From Periplaneta americana (Eukaryota > Arthropoda > Insecta > Blattodea > Blattidae), in NCBI RefSeq assembly GCF_040183065.1, contig NC_091128.1, positions 172,612,744 to 172,676,743 of the forward strand: DNA of 64,000 nt. The letters run 5' to 3'. Made by a program: the position numbers and the translations under genes. Below are positions 58,124-62,338 of this stretch, one piece after another. The stretch's first letter is position 1. The number at the start of each line of letters is the position of its first letter. Under the pieces are notes generated by a model. That model did no database searches, was not told the origin of the DNA, and saw only the letters and a list, made by a program, of their open reading frames with translations.

Positions 58124-58896
58124 TTTCAAATATACAGAATAAAGAAATATAATTACAAAACAAACAAAGAGAAATACAAATAAAATAATACAAGCAATAT
58201 AAAAAGAAGATACAGTAGTATTAACAAAATTTGAGACCGAATGAGCAGCGCTCGTGCTCGGTCGCAGTTCAGATATAATATTAATATAAAAAATAATAAT
58301 ATAAATAAATAAGTAAAATAAAATAGGAACTAAAATATAATTACAGCGGCAATGGACTTATATAATATAATATTAACACTATAGAAGAATAATATCGCAC
58401 GTGAAAAGTAGGACTAATATATATTTCAAAATTATAGAATACAAATATAATATAGGTTGATTAAATGTTGAGAATGTTTGTTTTTGTTGTACTGTATCTA
58501 TTATTTCGTGGTAATTAAGATCCATTCCGGCATTCGCCTTTACTTAACTGAAAACTAGTCATATTCAGTCGAGAAAAACCACGGAAAAAACCTCTATCAG
58601 ATAGGCTGGCATCGGGGATCGAACCCGGAACCTCTCGAATGCAAGTCCAGTGCGTGACCACTGAGATATCTCGTAGTCTCTTGTTGTTGTAAAATAAAAG
58701 GGAAGAAATATGATTAGAAATAGCTCGTAAGGCGGGCAAGAATTCTTCGTTAACGATGACCAAGTCTTACAGTACACACAGCAAAATAAAAATAAAAAAA
58801 ATTGGAACGAAGTACTATACTCACAGCTCTTCCAGATTCCACAGATTTGCGAAAGCCTTCGGGTGGATGTAACGGATCCGGTTCTTGGTCAAGTCT
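21168..58896 (-). CDS. Relaxin-receptor-like LGR (type C leucine-rich-repeat GPCR), 3' ten exons
   Basis: Exons, 5' to 3': 58825-58896, 55213-55284, 50849-50920, 38935-39006, 38789-38856, 34095-34256, 31076-31372, 27404-27533, 25402-25751, 21168-21271. Together they encode 465 residues and a stop. All introns are GT-AG and every phase joins. The product has four leucine-rich repeats, a cysteine hinge with the family motif RICRPNTDG, seven transmembrane helices with ERF in place of DRY after helix 3, and NPLLY (NPxxY) in helix 7. The sequence resembles vertebrate RXFP1/2 (for example MGVYLLVIG and [11 protein letters not shown]), so it should bind a relaxin- or Dilp8-like peptide at the plasma membrane and signal through G proteins. 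Whether it is insect Lgr3 or Lgr4 cannot be settled here. The 5' half lies outside the window. Introns run from 78 bp to 11.8 kb and are full of transposons. Confidence 0.93.
21590..22235. other. Intronic sequence, nothing recognised
   Basis: This lies between the last coding exon and the 27-bp minisatellite. No coding or repeat structure could be supported. Confidence 0.4.
22240..25290. repeat. 27-bp intronic minisatellite, about 110 units
   Basis: The unit is GAATTGGACTTTTTAGACTT plus CGAGTCG, with many variants (GATACGGAATTGG, CCAGTCGG). Because 27 is a multiple of three, stop-free frames of up to 616 codons arise (repeating DFLDFESEL). These lack any non-repetitive part and lie in the intron between the TM6-TM7 exon and the tail exon. 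The centre (22800-23400) is most homogeneous and the edges decay. Confidence 0.93.
25402..25751 (-). CDS. LGR-like receptor exon: end of TM5, TM6, TM7
   Basis: This 350-nt exon encodes [19 protein letters not shown] (end of helix 5), [20 protein letters not shown] (helix 6) and [17 protein letters not shown] (helix 7 with NPxxY), then a Cys-containing membrane-proximal tail. The acceptor is TTCGCAG before TCTGCTG and the donor TCTGCAG/GTACTC. It is GC-rich against AT-rich introns, and is bounded by two minisatellites (27-bp on the 3' side, 24-bp on the 5' side). Confidence 0.95.
25994..26915. repeat. 24-bp intronic minisatellite, about 38 units
   Basis: The unit is GAGGAGGCTGTTCACCTGGA plus TAGA, alternating with CAGTTGGAAAGA variants. 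It lies in the 1.65-kb intron between the TM5 and TM6 exons. The 24-bp period creates long spurious frames in several registers (up to 246 codons). It runs into (CATA)n and a SINE. Confidence 0.93.
26945..27215 (+). mobile_element. tRNA-derived SINE
   Basis: The tRNA-like head has an A-box-like TGGAGTAACGAGTAGCACG and the B box GGTTCGATTACC, then TGCCTGGTTGAGGG, CCCTCAACCC and a 3' body with GACGCCAAATAACCTA. The 3' end abuts (ATAC)n. Similar CATA repeats occur before the head, so it may have inserted into, or seeded, a microsatellite. Confidence 0.8.
27404..27533 (-). CDS. LGR-like receptor exon: extracellular loop 2 and TM5
   Basis: This 130-nt exon encodes [20 protein letters not shown], the loop-2 segment with the conserved cysteine (NST is a possible N-glycosylation site), then [11 protein letters not shown] entering helix 5. 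The acceptor is GTTGCAG before TGATG and the donor CTCAAG/GTAAGT. The phases join both neighbouring exons. Confidence 0.93.
28050..28410. repeat. Degenerate tandem repeat around ATTGTTGTACTTACTTGG
   Basis: Similar segments recur near 28060, 28137, 28298 and 28375 (GTACTTACTTGGCATCTCAT and variants). The spacing is irregular and the copies are diverged. It is intronic in the receptor gene. Confidence 0.55.
28951..29039. repeat. Imperfect palindrome
   Basis: TAATGGTAATTAAGACGC on the left pairs with GCGTCTTAATTACTACCATTA on the right around ATGAAACTCGCTTGCGCTCGTTTCAT. It could form a long hairpin. CTCGCTTnnCTCG centres also occur at the ends of repeat family X. Confidence 0.75.
29064..29834 (+). 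mobile_element. Decayed LINE-like insertion between 21-bp direct repeats
   Basis: The direct repeat CTCGTTGCATAATGTACTAT plus T flanks the segment (29043-29063, 29835-29855). Inside, about 29085-29330 translates with breaks to [27 protein letters not shown] and [11 protein letters not shown], a LINE C-terminal pattern (GRPxxRW class). The 21-bp repeat is long for a target duplication but plausible for a LINE. Confidence 0.6.
29860..31000. other. Intronic sequence, nothing recognised
   Basis: An 80-codon frame on the minus strand (29955-30194) has protein-like composition but no family I recognise. Nothing else could be supported. Confidence 0.35.
31076..31372 (-). CDS. LGR-like receptor exon: TM2, TM3, TM4
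   Basis: This 297-nt exon encodes [13 protein letters not shown] (helix 2), an extracellular loop [20 protein letters not shown] before the helix-3 cysteine, [18 protein letters not shown] (helix 3, ERF for DRY), and [17 protein letters not shown] (helix 4). The closest known pattern is RXFP1/2. The acceptor is CTCGCAG before TTTCAG and the donor GTGCCAG/GTACTG. Confidence 0.95.
31620..31900 (+). pseudogene. LINE reverse transcriptase remnant
   Basis: The plus strand reads [14 protein letters not shown] (the RT catalytic ADD), then after breaks [18 protein letters not shown] and [11 protein letters not shown], the order seen downstream of the catalytic site in LINE RTs. Stops and frameshifts break it. 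It lies in the intron between the TM1 and TM2-4 exons. Confidence 0.65.
31935..32735. repeat. (AAAT)n-type low-complexity tract, about 800 bp
   Basis: Degenerate AATA/TAAA tetranucleotide repeats with occasional non-repeat words. Reading frames here (for example 32126-32506 minus) are low-complexity artefacts. Confidence 0.92.
32826..33428. mobile_element. 603-bp TIR element, tandem copy 1
   Basis: It begins CGGTCTTACTAATAAA and ends with the near-complement TTTATTAGTAAGACTG, flanked by TTA on both sides (32823-32825, 33429-33431). The 3-bp TWA duplication suggests a Harbinger-type MITE. No transposase is encoded. Confidence 0.7.
33432..34034. mobile_element. 603-bp TIR element, tandem copy 2
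   Basis: It has the same length and ends as the preceding copy (most bases identical) and starts directly after the shared TTA. Its right flank is ATA, not TTA. Two same-strand copies separated by one target trinucleotide form a MITE dimer. Confidence 0.7.
34095..34256 (-). CDS. LGR-like receptor exon: TM1
   Basis: This 162-nt exon encodes [34 protein letters not shown] (helix 1), then [14 protein letters not shown] entering helix 2. The acceptor is TGCGCAG before GCGTG and the donor CTGGCCG/GTGAGT. It joins the hinge exon to give PNTDGVSSL, matching the RXFP pattern PNTDGISSL. Confidence 0.95.
34340..35140. other. Intronic sequence, nothing recognised
   Basis: No coding or structural signal could be supported between the TM1 exon and the GAATAG-rich tract. 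Confidence 0.4.
35150..35395. repeat. Degenerate GAATAGAGGAAGAAAT repeat
   Basis: A purine-rich tandem tract with 15-16 bp and 4-bp (GAAT) periodicities in the intron between the TM1 and hinge exons. Confidence 0.8.
35925..36065. repeat. Short tandem duplication, about 70 bp
   Basis: TATAGACCTGTTTTGCAGTA followed by TTTGTTCCTGAGGCC and GGGTCTGGCTT occurs twice in a row with modest divergence. Confidence 0.8.
36786..36845. repeat. (AAT)n microsatellite
   Basis: About 17 AAT triplets lie just before the left target duplication of the adjacent LINE fragment. Confidence 0.93.
36907..37238 (+). mobile_element. Truncated LINE 3' end with (GAT)n tail and 14-bp duplication
   Basis: AACAAACATTTCCT flanks the insert (36893-36906, 37239-37252). 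It encodes a C-terminal LINE piece: [35 protein letters not shown] and [12 protein letters not shown]. The tail is (GAT)n, unlike the TAAG-tailed family, so this is a different LINE. Confidence 0.9.
37657..38451. mobile_element. hAT-like non-autonomous element with nested tRNA-like dimer
   Basis: Ends CAGTGTTGCTAA and TTGGCAACACTG are inverted, and the perfect 8-bp direct repeat ATGAGCAG flanks them (37649-37656, 38452-38459). An 8-bp duplication and CAGTG-type ends are typical of hAT. Without the nested tRNA-like dimer (37844-38419) the element is about 210 bp. Confidence 0.82.
37844..38419 (+). mobile_element. tRNA-like element, exact head-to-tail dimer (2 x 286 bp)
   Basis: After four bases (TGCG), two monomers of exactly 286 bp follow (37848-38133, 38134-38419), almost identical. 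The 8-bp repeat CGGTTTCA flanks the whole (37836-37843, 38420-38427). Each monomer contains a tRNA-like cloverleaf (38041-38112 and 38327-38398) with D-stem GCTC/GAGC (GAAC in the second), anticodon stem TTGGT/ACCAA, loop ACGTTAA (nominal Asn GTT, with C at position 33) and T-arm CCGGGTTCGATACCCGG. GGAAAAATTG before and CAATTTTTCC after form an outer stem. Frames with [14 protein letters not shown] are spurious translations of its complement. Confidence 0.85.
38789..38856 (-). CDS. LGR-like receptor hinge exon
   Basis: This 68-nt exon encodes [20 protein letters not shown] followed by TDG, the cysteine-containing hinge between LRRs and helix 1. RXFP1/2 share the YFxxFxYCxYAPxVRxCxPN pattern. 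The acceptor is TTGCAG before GTACTTC, the donor GGACG/GTAAGT, and only a 78-bp intron separates it from the preceding LRR exon. Confidence 0.95.
38935..39006 (-). CDS. LGR-like receptor exon: last LRR
   Basis: A 72-nt LRR exon (phase 2 in and out) encoding [20 protein letters not shown] then LEFL. The repeat is degenerate and Cys-containing, as expected of the last repeat before the hinge. The acceptor is TGCGCAG and the donor TTCCT/GTGAGT. Confidence 0.93.
39151..40298 (+). mobile_element. Non-autonomous Helitron, 1148 bp (copy 2)
   Basis: It starts TCTATATATATAAATTC after A and ends GCAGC-ATTT-GCTGC, eight bases, CTAG before T. It is highly similar to 11722-12959 and lacks about 90 bp found there, removed between direct TGATGACAT words. 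It abuts the composite LINE remnant. Confidence 0.9.
40579..40837 (+). mobile_element. tRNA-derived SINE with 11-bp duplication
   Basis: TCGTACTCTGC flanks it (40568-40578, 40838-40848). The tRNA-like head has TGGCTCAGTCGGTTAAGGCG and GGTTCGATCCC, then the body TACCTGGTTGGGTTTTTTCC and the 3' segment GACGCTAAATAACCTAG. It inserted into the LINE remnant. Confidence 0.92.
41015..43065. mobile_element. TA-flanked TIR element (Tc1/mariner-like target), host of a LINE
   Basis: Ends GGGGAGACTGTTGTAT and GTACAACAGTCTCCCC are inverted repeats with TA outside each (41013-41014, 43066-43067). The interrupted LINE reads in frame if one TA is kept. The interior has further GGTACAAC and GTTCAAAGGTAC words. 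No transposase was recognised. A nested LINE (41379-42521) accounts for over half its length. Classification by TA duplication is tentative. Confidence 0.7.
41379..42521 (+). mobile_element. TAAG-tailed LINE copy with 11-bp duplication, frameshifted
   Basis: GGAGCAATAAC flanks the copy (41368-41378, 42522-42532). It matches 8353-9515 closely, including [26 protein letters not shown] and the GTAAGTAAG tail. About 20 bp present at 8941-8969 is missing near 41970, splitting the RT frame in two (41515-41988 and 41945-42496). Hence it is inactive. Confidence 0.93.
43681..44783. mobile_element. MULE-like non-autonomous element with 9-bp duplication
   Basis: GAAATTTTG flanks it (43672-43680, 44784-44792). 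The uninterrupted paralogue at 16030-16750 reads GAAATTTTGAATTCC. The ends are imperfect inverted repeats (ACTGGATAATACGCACGG against ACTGGAGAATTAGCACGG). A 9-bp duplication suggests Mutator-like elements. No transposase was recognised. It carries a CTAACC-rich tract. Confidence 0.72.
44211..44380. repeat. CTAACC/CTAACCAAAG short repeats
   Basis: Irregular runs of CTAACCTAACCAAAG and CTAAGC. Two-to-three unit CCTAA runs resemble the insect telomere repeat (TTAGG complement), but the register breaks every 10-16 bases. Confidence 0.85.
45643..45684. repeat. (TA)n microsatellite
   Basis: About 21 uninterrupted TA dinucleotides. Confidence 0.95.
45690..46702. other. AT-rich intronic sequence, nothing recognised
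   Basis: Short frames, including one of 109 codons on the minus strand (45780-46109), have no recognisable family features. Confidence 0.4.
46703..48229 (+). mobile_element. Non-autonomous Helitron, 1527 bp
   Basis: It starts TCTATACTAATGATAAATC after A and ends GCACGGGTACGGCTAG before T. The ends match the minus-strand copy at 9888-10877, including AAATCTGTAGCC and a GACAGACAGACA tract (as TCTGTCTGTC here). It is longer because of extra sequence around 47145-48000, including an inverted-repeat element. Confidence 0.87.
47576..47968. mobile_element. TIR-bearing MITE-like insert inside the Helitron
   Basis: GGGTTCAGAATCATAG on the left and CATTCTGAACCC on the right are inverted. The left part (AGTGGGCCCAAGCGCCATTT onward) matches the complement of the element at 57231-57466. 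Confidence 0.6.
48556..49798 (-). mobile_element. hAT transposon remnant, BED-finger (ZBED5) type
   Basis: It begins CAGCGTTTCTCAAA and ends with the complement TTTGAGAAACGCTG. The 8-bp flanks CTTTATAT and CTTTACAT (48548-48555, 49799-49806) differ by one base. An 8-bp duplication and CAGnG ends are typical of hAT. The minus strand carries a recognisable N-terminal transposase piece near 49130-49300. The rest of the transposase is missing or decayed. Confidence 0.9.
49130..49300 (-). pseudogene. hAT transposase N-terminal BED-finger remnant
   Basis: The minus strand reads [20 protein letters not shown], a stop, then [20 protein letters not shown] followed by HLETKH. The C-X2-C...H-X4-H spacing and wording match the BED-type finger of ZBED5-like hAT transposases, which binds transposon ends. 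An in-frame stop lies between the two parts and no catalytic core was found. Confidence 0.8.
49807..50848. other. Intronic sequence, nothing certain
   Basis: A 94-codon frame on the minus strand (49854-50138) has protein-like composition, and a shifted frame also reads plausibly ([19 protein letters not shown]), but no family was recognised. The rest is AT-rich. Confidence 0.35.
50849..50920 (-). CDS. LGR-like receptor exon: LRR
   Basis: A 72-nt LRR exon in the same phase as its neighbours, encoding [20 protein letters not shown] then LRSL (LxxNxFxxLPxxLFxxLxxL pattern). The acceptor is TTTTCAG before GTCG and the donor TCGTT/GTAAGT. It closes part of an otherwise 16-kb gap between LRR exons. 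Confidence 0.92.
51568..51840 (-). CDS. Hypothetical protein fragment, about 85-90 codons
   Basis: I do not recognise this frame. It reads [20 protein letters not shown] through [20 protein letters not shown] to [18 protein letters not shown], ending NNEDD and a stop. The composition is protein-like (Lys/Glu/Tyr rich, acidic tail), unlike the AT-rich intron around it. A possible acceptor (TTTCACAG) precedes it, so it could be the last exon of a gene or of a transposon protein. It lies in the receptor's intron between LRR exons, on the same strand. An intron-hosted transposon fragment is more likely than an alternative receptor exon. Confidence 0.35.
   Translation of the reverse strand, partial: SQYSIMVFDAKSPGTVVAYKYIVGLMTHTFKLLPNDLKLLESEAYYGKVRVNKKKVENVSKIIQYILPEYLQFYEEIFQWPKEEKNNEDD
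52264..52773 (+). CDS. R2-like LINE C-terminal endonuclease fragment, open
   Basis: A 169-codon open frame resembles the C-terminus of the element at 62339-63196: [10 protein letters not shown], then [19 protein letters not shown] (RAD-X14-D, restriction-like endonuclease core), [22 protein letters not shown] and [13 protein letters not shown]. It would be the target-cleaving domain of an R2-type LINE. The finger and RT are absent, and the first residues before GWEVHEE do not match the relative. It differs clearly from the other two loci, so it is from another subfamily. It is oriented opposite to the receptor gene. Confidence 0.75.
   Translation: MSRYSNRIRCMHCTPVTKDWLSIDHISKACFLRNKGWEVHEEVHCISEDYSHRRADIIAINSLQQKAIIIDPTIRMERDLNQAHQVDQEKSVIYEPCIPYLSAKYNIPLFNWSVTGLFFGARSSLPKFTYHFLKQLSISSFEIQKIISQILKDSLQIIQFHLYHSEGLN
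53470..54780 (+). pseudogene. LINE C-terminal fragment, split by a Harbinger-like element
   Basis: On the plus strand before the insertion: [20 protein letters not shown]. Across the insertion, keeping one TAA, the sequence reads GRPHKRWLDSS, the GRPxKRW motif of LINE C-termini. After it come A-rich bases (AAGAAGAAGAAAAAG). Stops and frameshifts make it a relic. Confidence 0.75.
53635..54663. mobile_element. PIF/Harbinger-like element, 1029 bp, TAA duplication
   Basis: Inverted ends run about 50 bp (GGTCCGTTACACACTTGAAG against GGCCCGTTACACACTTGAAG in complement) and carry the palindrome TCTCGCTAGCGAGA. TAA flanks both sides (53632-53634, 54664-54666). Inside at 53927 the plus strand has [20 protein letters not shown] and, after a frameshift, [20 protein letters not shown], resembling a MADF domain, the DNA-binding type that accompanies Harbinger transposases. 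No DDE transposase was found, so the element is defective. Confidence 0.85.
54790..55205. other. Intronic sequence, nothing recognised
   Basis: No coding or repeat structure could be supported between the LINE relic and the LRR exon. Confidence 0.4.
55213..55284 (-). CDS. LGR-like receptor exon: LRR
   Basis: A 72-nt LRR exon encoding [20 protein letters not shown] then LMKL. The acceptor is TTCGCAG before GGAGC and the donor AAGCT/GTGAGT. Phase 2 in and out matches the neighbouring LRR exons. Confidence 0.94.
55612..56345. repeat. Long inverted repeat (foldback element), arms about 350 bp
   Basis: GATTAGGTACAGATTGCAGC on the left corresponds to the complement of GCTGTAAGCTGTACCTAATC on the right. 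The match continues through TCCATTACTGTA, TGAAAATTAGCAT and GCAGTGATGATGCGTTTCCC, meeting near 55980. The arms are diverged. No target duplication or transposase was seen. Confidence 0.8.
56346..57110. other. AT-rich intronic sequence
   Basis: One short protein-like trace occurs on the minus strand near 56755-56850 ([20 protein letters not shown], a cysteine-rich finger-like run). I could not assign it. Nothing else could be supported. Confidence 0.35.
57111..57147. repeat. Perfect 14-bp-arm palindrome
   Basis: ACTAGTTAGGTAAT and its exact complement ATTACCTAACTAGT are separated by nine bases. A stable small hairpin. Confidence 0.9.
57231..57466. mobile_element. MITE-like inverted-repeat element
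   Basis: AGCACCATTTATTAAAAACGG on the left pairs with CGGTTTCAGTAAATGGCGCT on the right, within longer arms running from ATCAGAGCCATAGTGGGCC to CCCACTTTGCTTCTGAACCC. It is related to 47576-47968 inside a Helitron. Confidence 0.68.
57467..58075. other. Intronic sequence, nothing recognised
   Basis: The 118-codon plus-strand frame at 57786-58142 ends in a TTTA microsatellite and has no family features. Confidence 0.4.
58076..58455 (-). mobile_element. LINE 3' untranslated end with (AAAT)n tail
   Basis: The complement matches 9740-11230 apart from the Helitron there: TTTTCACGTGCGATATTATT, CTGCGACCGAGCACGAGCGC and ATTCGGTCTCAAATTTTG. The left end is a TTTA repeat, the element's simple tail. It gives the unoccupied site for the Helitron at 9888-10877. 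Confidence 0.85.
58505..58675 (-). mobile_element. tRNA-derived SINE (Ala-like head)
   Basis: On the minus strand: GAGATATCTCAGTGGTCACG (A box), CTTGCAT (TGC anticodon loop), GGTTCGATCCCCG (B box), GAGGTTTTTTCCGTGG and a tail GCGAATGCCGGAATGG. The head differs from the other SINEs. Confidence 0.75.
58825..58896 (-). CDS. LGR-like receptor exon: LRR, most 5' exon seen
   Basis: A 72-nt LRR exon encoding [20 protein letters not shown] then LEEL. The acceptor is CTTGCAG before AGACTTG and the donor GAGCT/GTGAGT. It starts with the third base of a codon, so at least one more exon lies upstream. None is recognisable between 58897 and 64000. Confidence 0.94.
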
Positions 58897-59139
58897 CTGC
58901 AAGCACAGATAAACCATGTTCACCACCAACGTAATTCTGATAGGAATTTACCTCTCTTACTTGCATCTCAGTGACAACACACGAAGAAGACTGAGAGTAC
59001 ATAGCAACCAGCATAGGTCGGTCAAATTTTGATAAAAGACAGAAGGAAAGCGAATATTTCTTGTGTTATAACAATAAAATTATTTGGTCAGTACAAACAG
59101 AAAATCCAAACTTCGTCTTACTGCACAACTTGCATCTAT

Positions 59140-59260
59140 AACATCCACTATTCTAGTAGAAACTTCAGCTCCACTGTACTATTTGTGACCTGTTACTATC
59201 ACTTATACAATTACTACACCTGTACTATTACTGATATTGTTACTACCATCAGTATAAGTG
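59140..59260. repeat. Degenerate CTGTACTATTACTG repeat
   Basis: Words such as TGTACTATTACTG and GTTACTACC recur. The same word set appears at 61060-61105 and 63290-63400, split by insertions. Confidence 0.6.
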
Positions 59261-59876
59261 TTTTATTATATCTCTGCCGGTGACTGACCGTTTACTTTCA
59301 AGTGTCTTCTCTTGGTCGTGGACGTCAGAGTACTAAAAGCACAACAAAATATATCTGGTTGTCTTCATTCCAATGCTCTGGTCATTCTTAGACTGAATGT
59401 AAGGTAAGAGTTCATACTTTTTTTTCCATAAATTAGTACAACCTTTTGCTATCTCTCTTCCCAGTCATCGCAAACTGTGACGTTCCACAGAGGCAGAGAT
59501 ATAATATGAGATCTATGCTACTATAGTAGGGAGCAGGAATATTGGCGGATGGAGGTATACCCCTTCATATTAACCCAACCCACGTTCCACCCCTACTTTA
59601 GCTGTAAACGTTCTTCGAAGGGTCGCTTCCGAAACATCTTTCACTCCTCGCTACGTAACCTAAAGTCTGTAACATCGAAATAGTGTTTACATATAAACAC
59701 TGTCTGTGTGTCAGTATTTAGTGTAATTTCTGTGCGCAGCATTATAATTATTTCATTAAACAACAGCACATGTGAACACTTCATTTGTTATAATACAAAC
59801 TACTGGCATACAATAGGCCTATGCGACATGATTTTATAACTACTATACTGATATCGAATAGCATTTGTATTTTTAG

Positions 59877-60451
59877 GTGAATGAACTAAGAAAATCAGTT
59901 GAATTCATATCTTCCAAGTTCGACAGTATTAGAGAGGAATTGGCGCACACAAGACATGAACTCAACTCCACGCAGGAGGAGATGAAGAGGCTAGTGCAAG
60001 AAAATGACTATCTCAAACAGGAAGTGAGTGATCTGCAGCAGTACACACGCAGAGACAATATAATGCTATTTGGAGTTCCGGAGATCGATGATCGATTGAC
60101 CAAATATCGGAAGTCATAGGCGGTAGAGAATTGGTGCAACATGATGTAAGCGTAGCACATCGCATACCATCCAGGCCAGGGAAGACGCGTCCTATTGTCA
60201 TCCGCTTCACGAAGAGTAGAAGTCGTGATGAATGGCTCCAGCTGTTCAGAAATGAGGCCAAAAATGATGGCAGCGGTCCTGGGATTGCGACAAAGAAAGT
60301 CAACAGGGACCTTCCGGCAGGAAGAATCACAGCAGGTGACCAACTGACAGCAGTGACCAGAGACCTTTTGAACAAAACAAGGGTTGCAAGAAAAGATGAA
60401 GCCAGTCCCGTGAGTAAAATCACTGGTGTTGACGATGTAAATAATTTGTAA
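59877..60451 (+). pseudogene. LINE ORF1 protein relic (coiled coil and RRM-like)
   Basis: The first part (80 codons) is a heptad-rich coiled coil: EELAHTRHELNSTQEEMKRL, then EVSDLQQYTRRDNIMLFGVP, where the RNA-binding domain begins. An indel near 60110 shifts the frame. The second part reads VSVAHRIPSRPGKTRPIVIR then FTKSRSRDEWLQLFRNEAK, followed by a basic region. This is the layout of L1/CR1-type ORF1 proteins, RNA chaperones that coat element RNA. A later short piece (NILSDLKIFHFS, to 60709) may be the start of ORF2. Confidence 0.75.
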
Positions 60452-60548
60452 ATAGTATTGTGTCGGTACCCAGGTTTTATTTTGTACAATACAATTGACT
60501 TAACAATGGCTAGTAATACTATATTAAATGAAATCCATCAGTGCAAAT

Positions 60549-60550
<2 letters not shown>

Positions 60551-60599
<49 letters not shown>

Positions 60600-60618
60600 G
60601 TAATAATAATAATAATAA
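60551..60618. repeat. (AAT)n microsatellite
   Basis: About 22 AAT triplets with one AGT interruption, just after the ORF1 relic. Confidence 0.95.
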
Positions 60619-61104
60619 AATAATAACAATGGTTTTTAACGATTTACTTCACTGCAATGAGTATATTGCCAATATACTATCAGATCTGAAAATATTTCAC
60701 TTCTCTTAATAACCAGAATTTCAATCATATTACGAAAATTTTAATTTGTTGTATTAATTAAACTTTTTTTAAGTATTCGTAAACACTATAAATAATTCCT
60801 TTCACTTGGCTCTGCGTATCCGCTCCCTTTCTAGACATGTCGCTCAACTAGGCACAGAAGCAATTCCACTGTTAGTATTGAAAATTACTGTTTGAATATG
60901 TGCACAGTGAACAGACAACGATTGGCTTGCAAGCAACTACACCCGAACGCATCGACACGCTGCCAGTCAGTCATCCCAATGGACAGGTCAGAAGAGAGGG
61001 GGTGGTACGTGCAAAAATGTGCTAAGTACGACCCGCCAATATCTTTGCTCCCTACTATAATACTCCTGTTACTGCCACCTGTATAATATTGCTGCTACCT
61101 CCAC

Positions 61105-62100
61105 AAGTTTAGATTTAGATTTAGATTTAGATTTATTTAATAATAACATATACATAAAAACGTTACATTAAAATACCCCGAAAGAGCAAAGCTCGTGTTC
61201 GGGGACAGTTCCGTTACATAGATATACATACTTTGTAGACAAAATACTTAAGAAAGAAGGTCACATAAAGATGATGATAAAATTAGTAAATAATAATACT
61301 AGTAATAACTGAGTGAAAAAAGAGACGATGTCGAGATTGCTGGATTAATATTAAATTATTATTAGTAGTATAATTACTACAGGTCATGTTGATATAGTAA
61401 CCAAGATAAAATAGAAAAATACACTTAGGATAGAAATAAACTTGTTTTACAATACATGGTACATAATATATATACAGGGAAGTCTGTCATATAAATTTTT
61501 TAATTCTGGATCTGAAAATTTCATTGCTTAAAGTAGTCAATTCTGGATGAAATTTTATTATCGAATTATAGAGACGTGGCCCATAATTTGTACTGTGTAG
61601 TAAAGCAGCAGATGTGAAATATTTAGGTTCATCTAATTTAAGAATTTCATTTCGTCTTGTATTATGATCATATGGCTGAGCTACAAATTTCATTCTATTT
61701 TTTTGATAGAATTTCATTAAAGAGTATTTATAAATTTGGTCAATTCTAAAAACATTCAATTCGGAATGGATCAAATTTGTTGGATAATCCAGTCGCCTTT
61801 CCAAACAAATTTTGATTATACGTTTTTGCAACATAATTAGAGGAAAAAGAGCAGCTTTTGTAAGGCCCCCCGCATCCAGTTATACCATATTGGATAACAG
61901 ATTCAACTATAGCCAAATAAACCAAACGTAATACATGAGTAGGCAAGTAATGGCGAAGGTTTACAAATTTGTCAATTGTTTTACGTATCCTGTTACATAA
62001 AAAGGTGATTTGTCTACCCCATTTCAAGTGCTGATCAACAATAATTCCCAAGTATTTCACATCTACATACTCTTTCAGGCAAGGGCATTTACAGGTTGTA
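61105..62100 (-). pseudogene. LINE C-terminal relic (CR1/jockey-like), 5'-truncated
   Basis: The minus strand encodes CLKEYVDVKYLGIIVDQHLK, then CNRIRKTIDKFVNLRHYLP and LRLVYLAIVESVIQYGI. After a frameshift near 61835 comes MLQKRIIKICLERRLDYPTN to YGPRLYNSIIKFHPELTT. This follows the RT thumb in CR1/jockey-type LINEs. A long 3' part containing CTCGTGTTCGGGGACAG (plus strand) ends in (TTTAGA)n at 61109-61132. It resembles the fragment at 9540. Confidence 0.82.
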
Positions 62101-62338
62101 GAGACTTTACAAAATGAGTTGTGGATAAGTATATATAATTTATTTCAAGAAATAGTCTGCCCAGGCATCCTGGGTTGCCAAAAACACAGAATAACACACA
62201 TATAAGAATAGTAATGATTACAGTAAGATAGATGAGCCAAATTGAAATGTGAACTAGGAGCTTAAGTTTAAGAAATAATAAATTTGTACATATATTTGTA
62301 ACAATCACACACTAACGAATAGAAAGGGGGGGGGGGTA

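Larger units (their letters stand above)
59524..61058. mobile_element. TIR-bounded segment containing a LINE ORF1 relic
   Basis: TAGTAGGGAGCAGGAATATTG at the left and CAATATCTTTGCTCCCTACTA at the right are inverted (about 24 of 28 bases alike including GGCGG), with TA outside each end. A tentative TA-duplicating element. Confidence 0.5.

Noticed and set aside
60458..60709. Asn-rich 83-codon frame as a gene
   Set aside because: The Asn run is an (AAT)n microsatellite; the flanks may be a LINE ORF2 start but cannot be confirmed.
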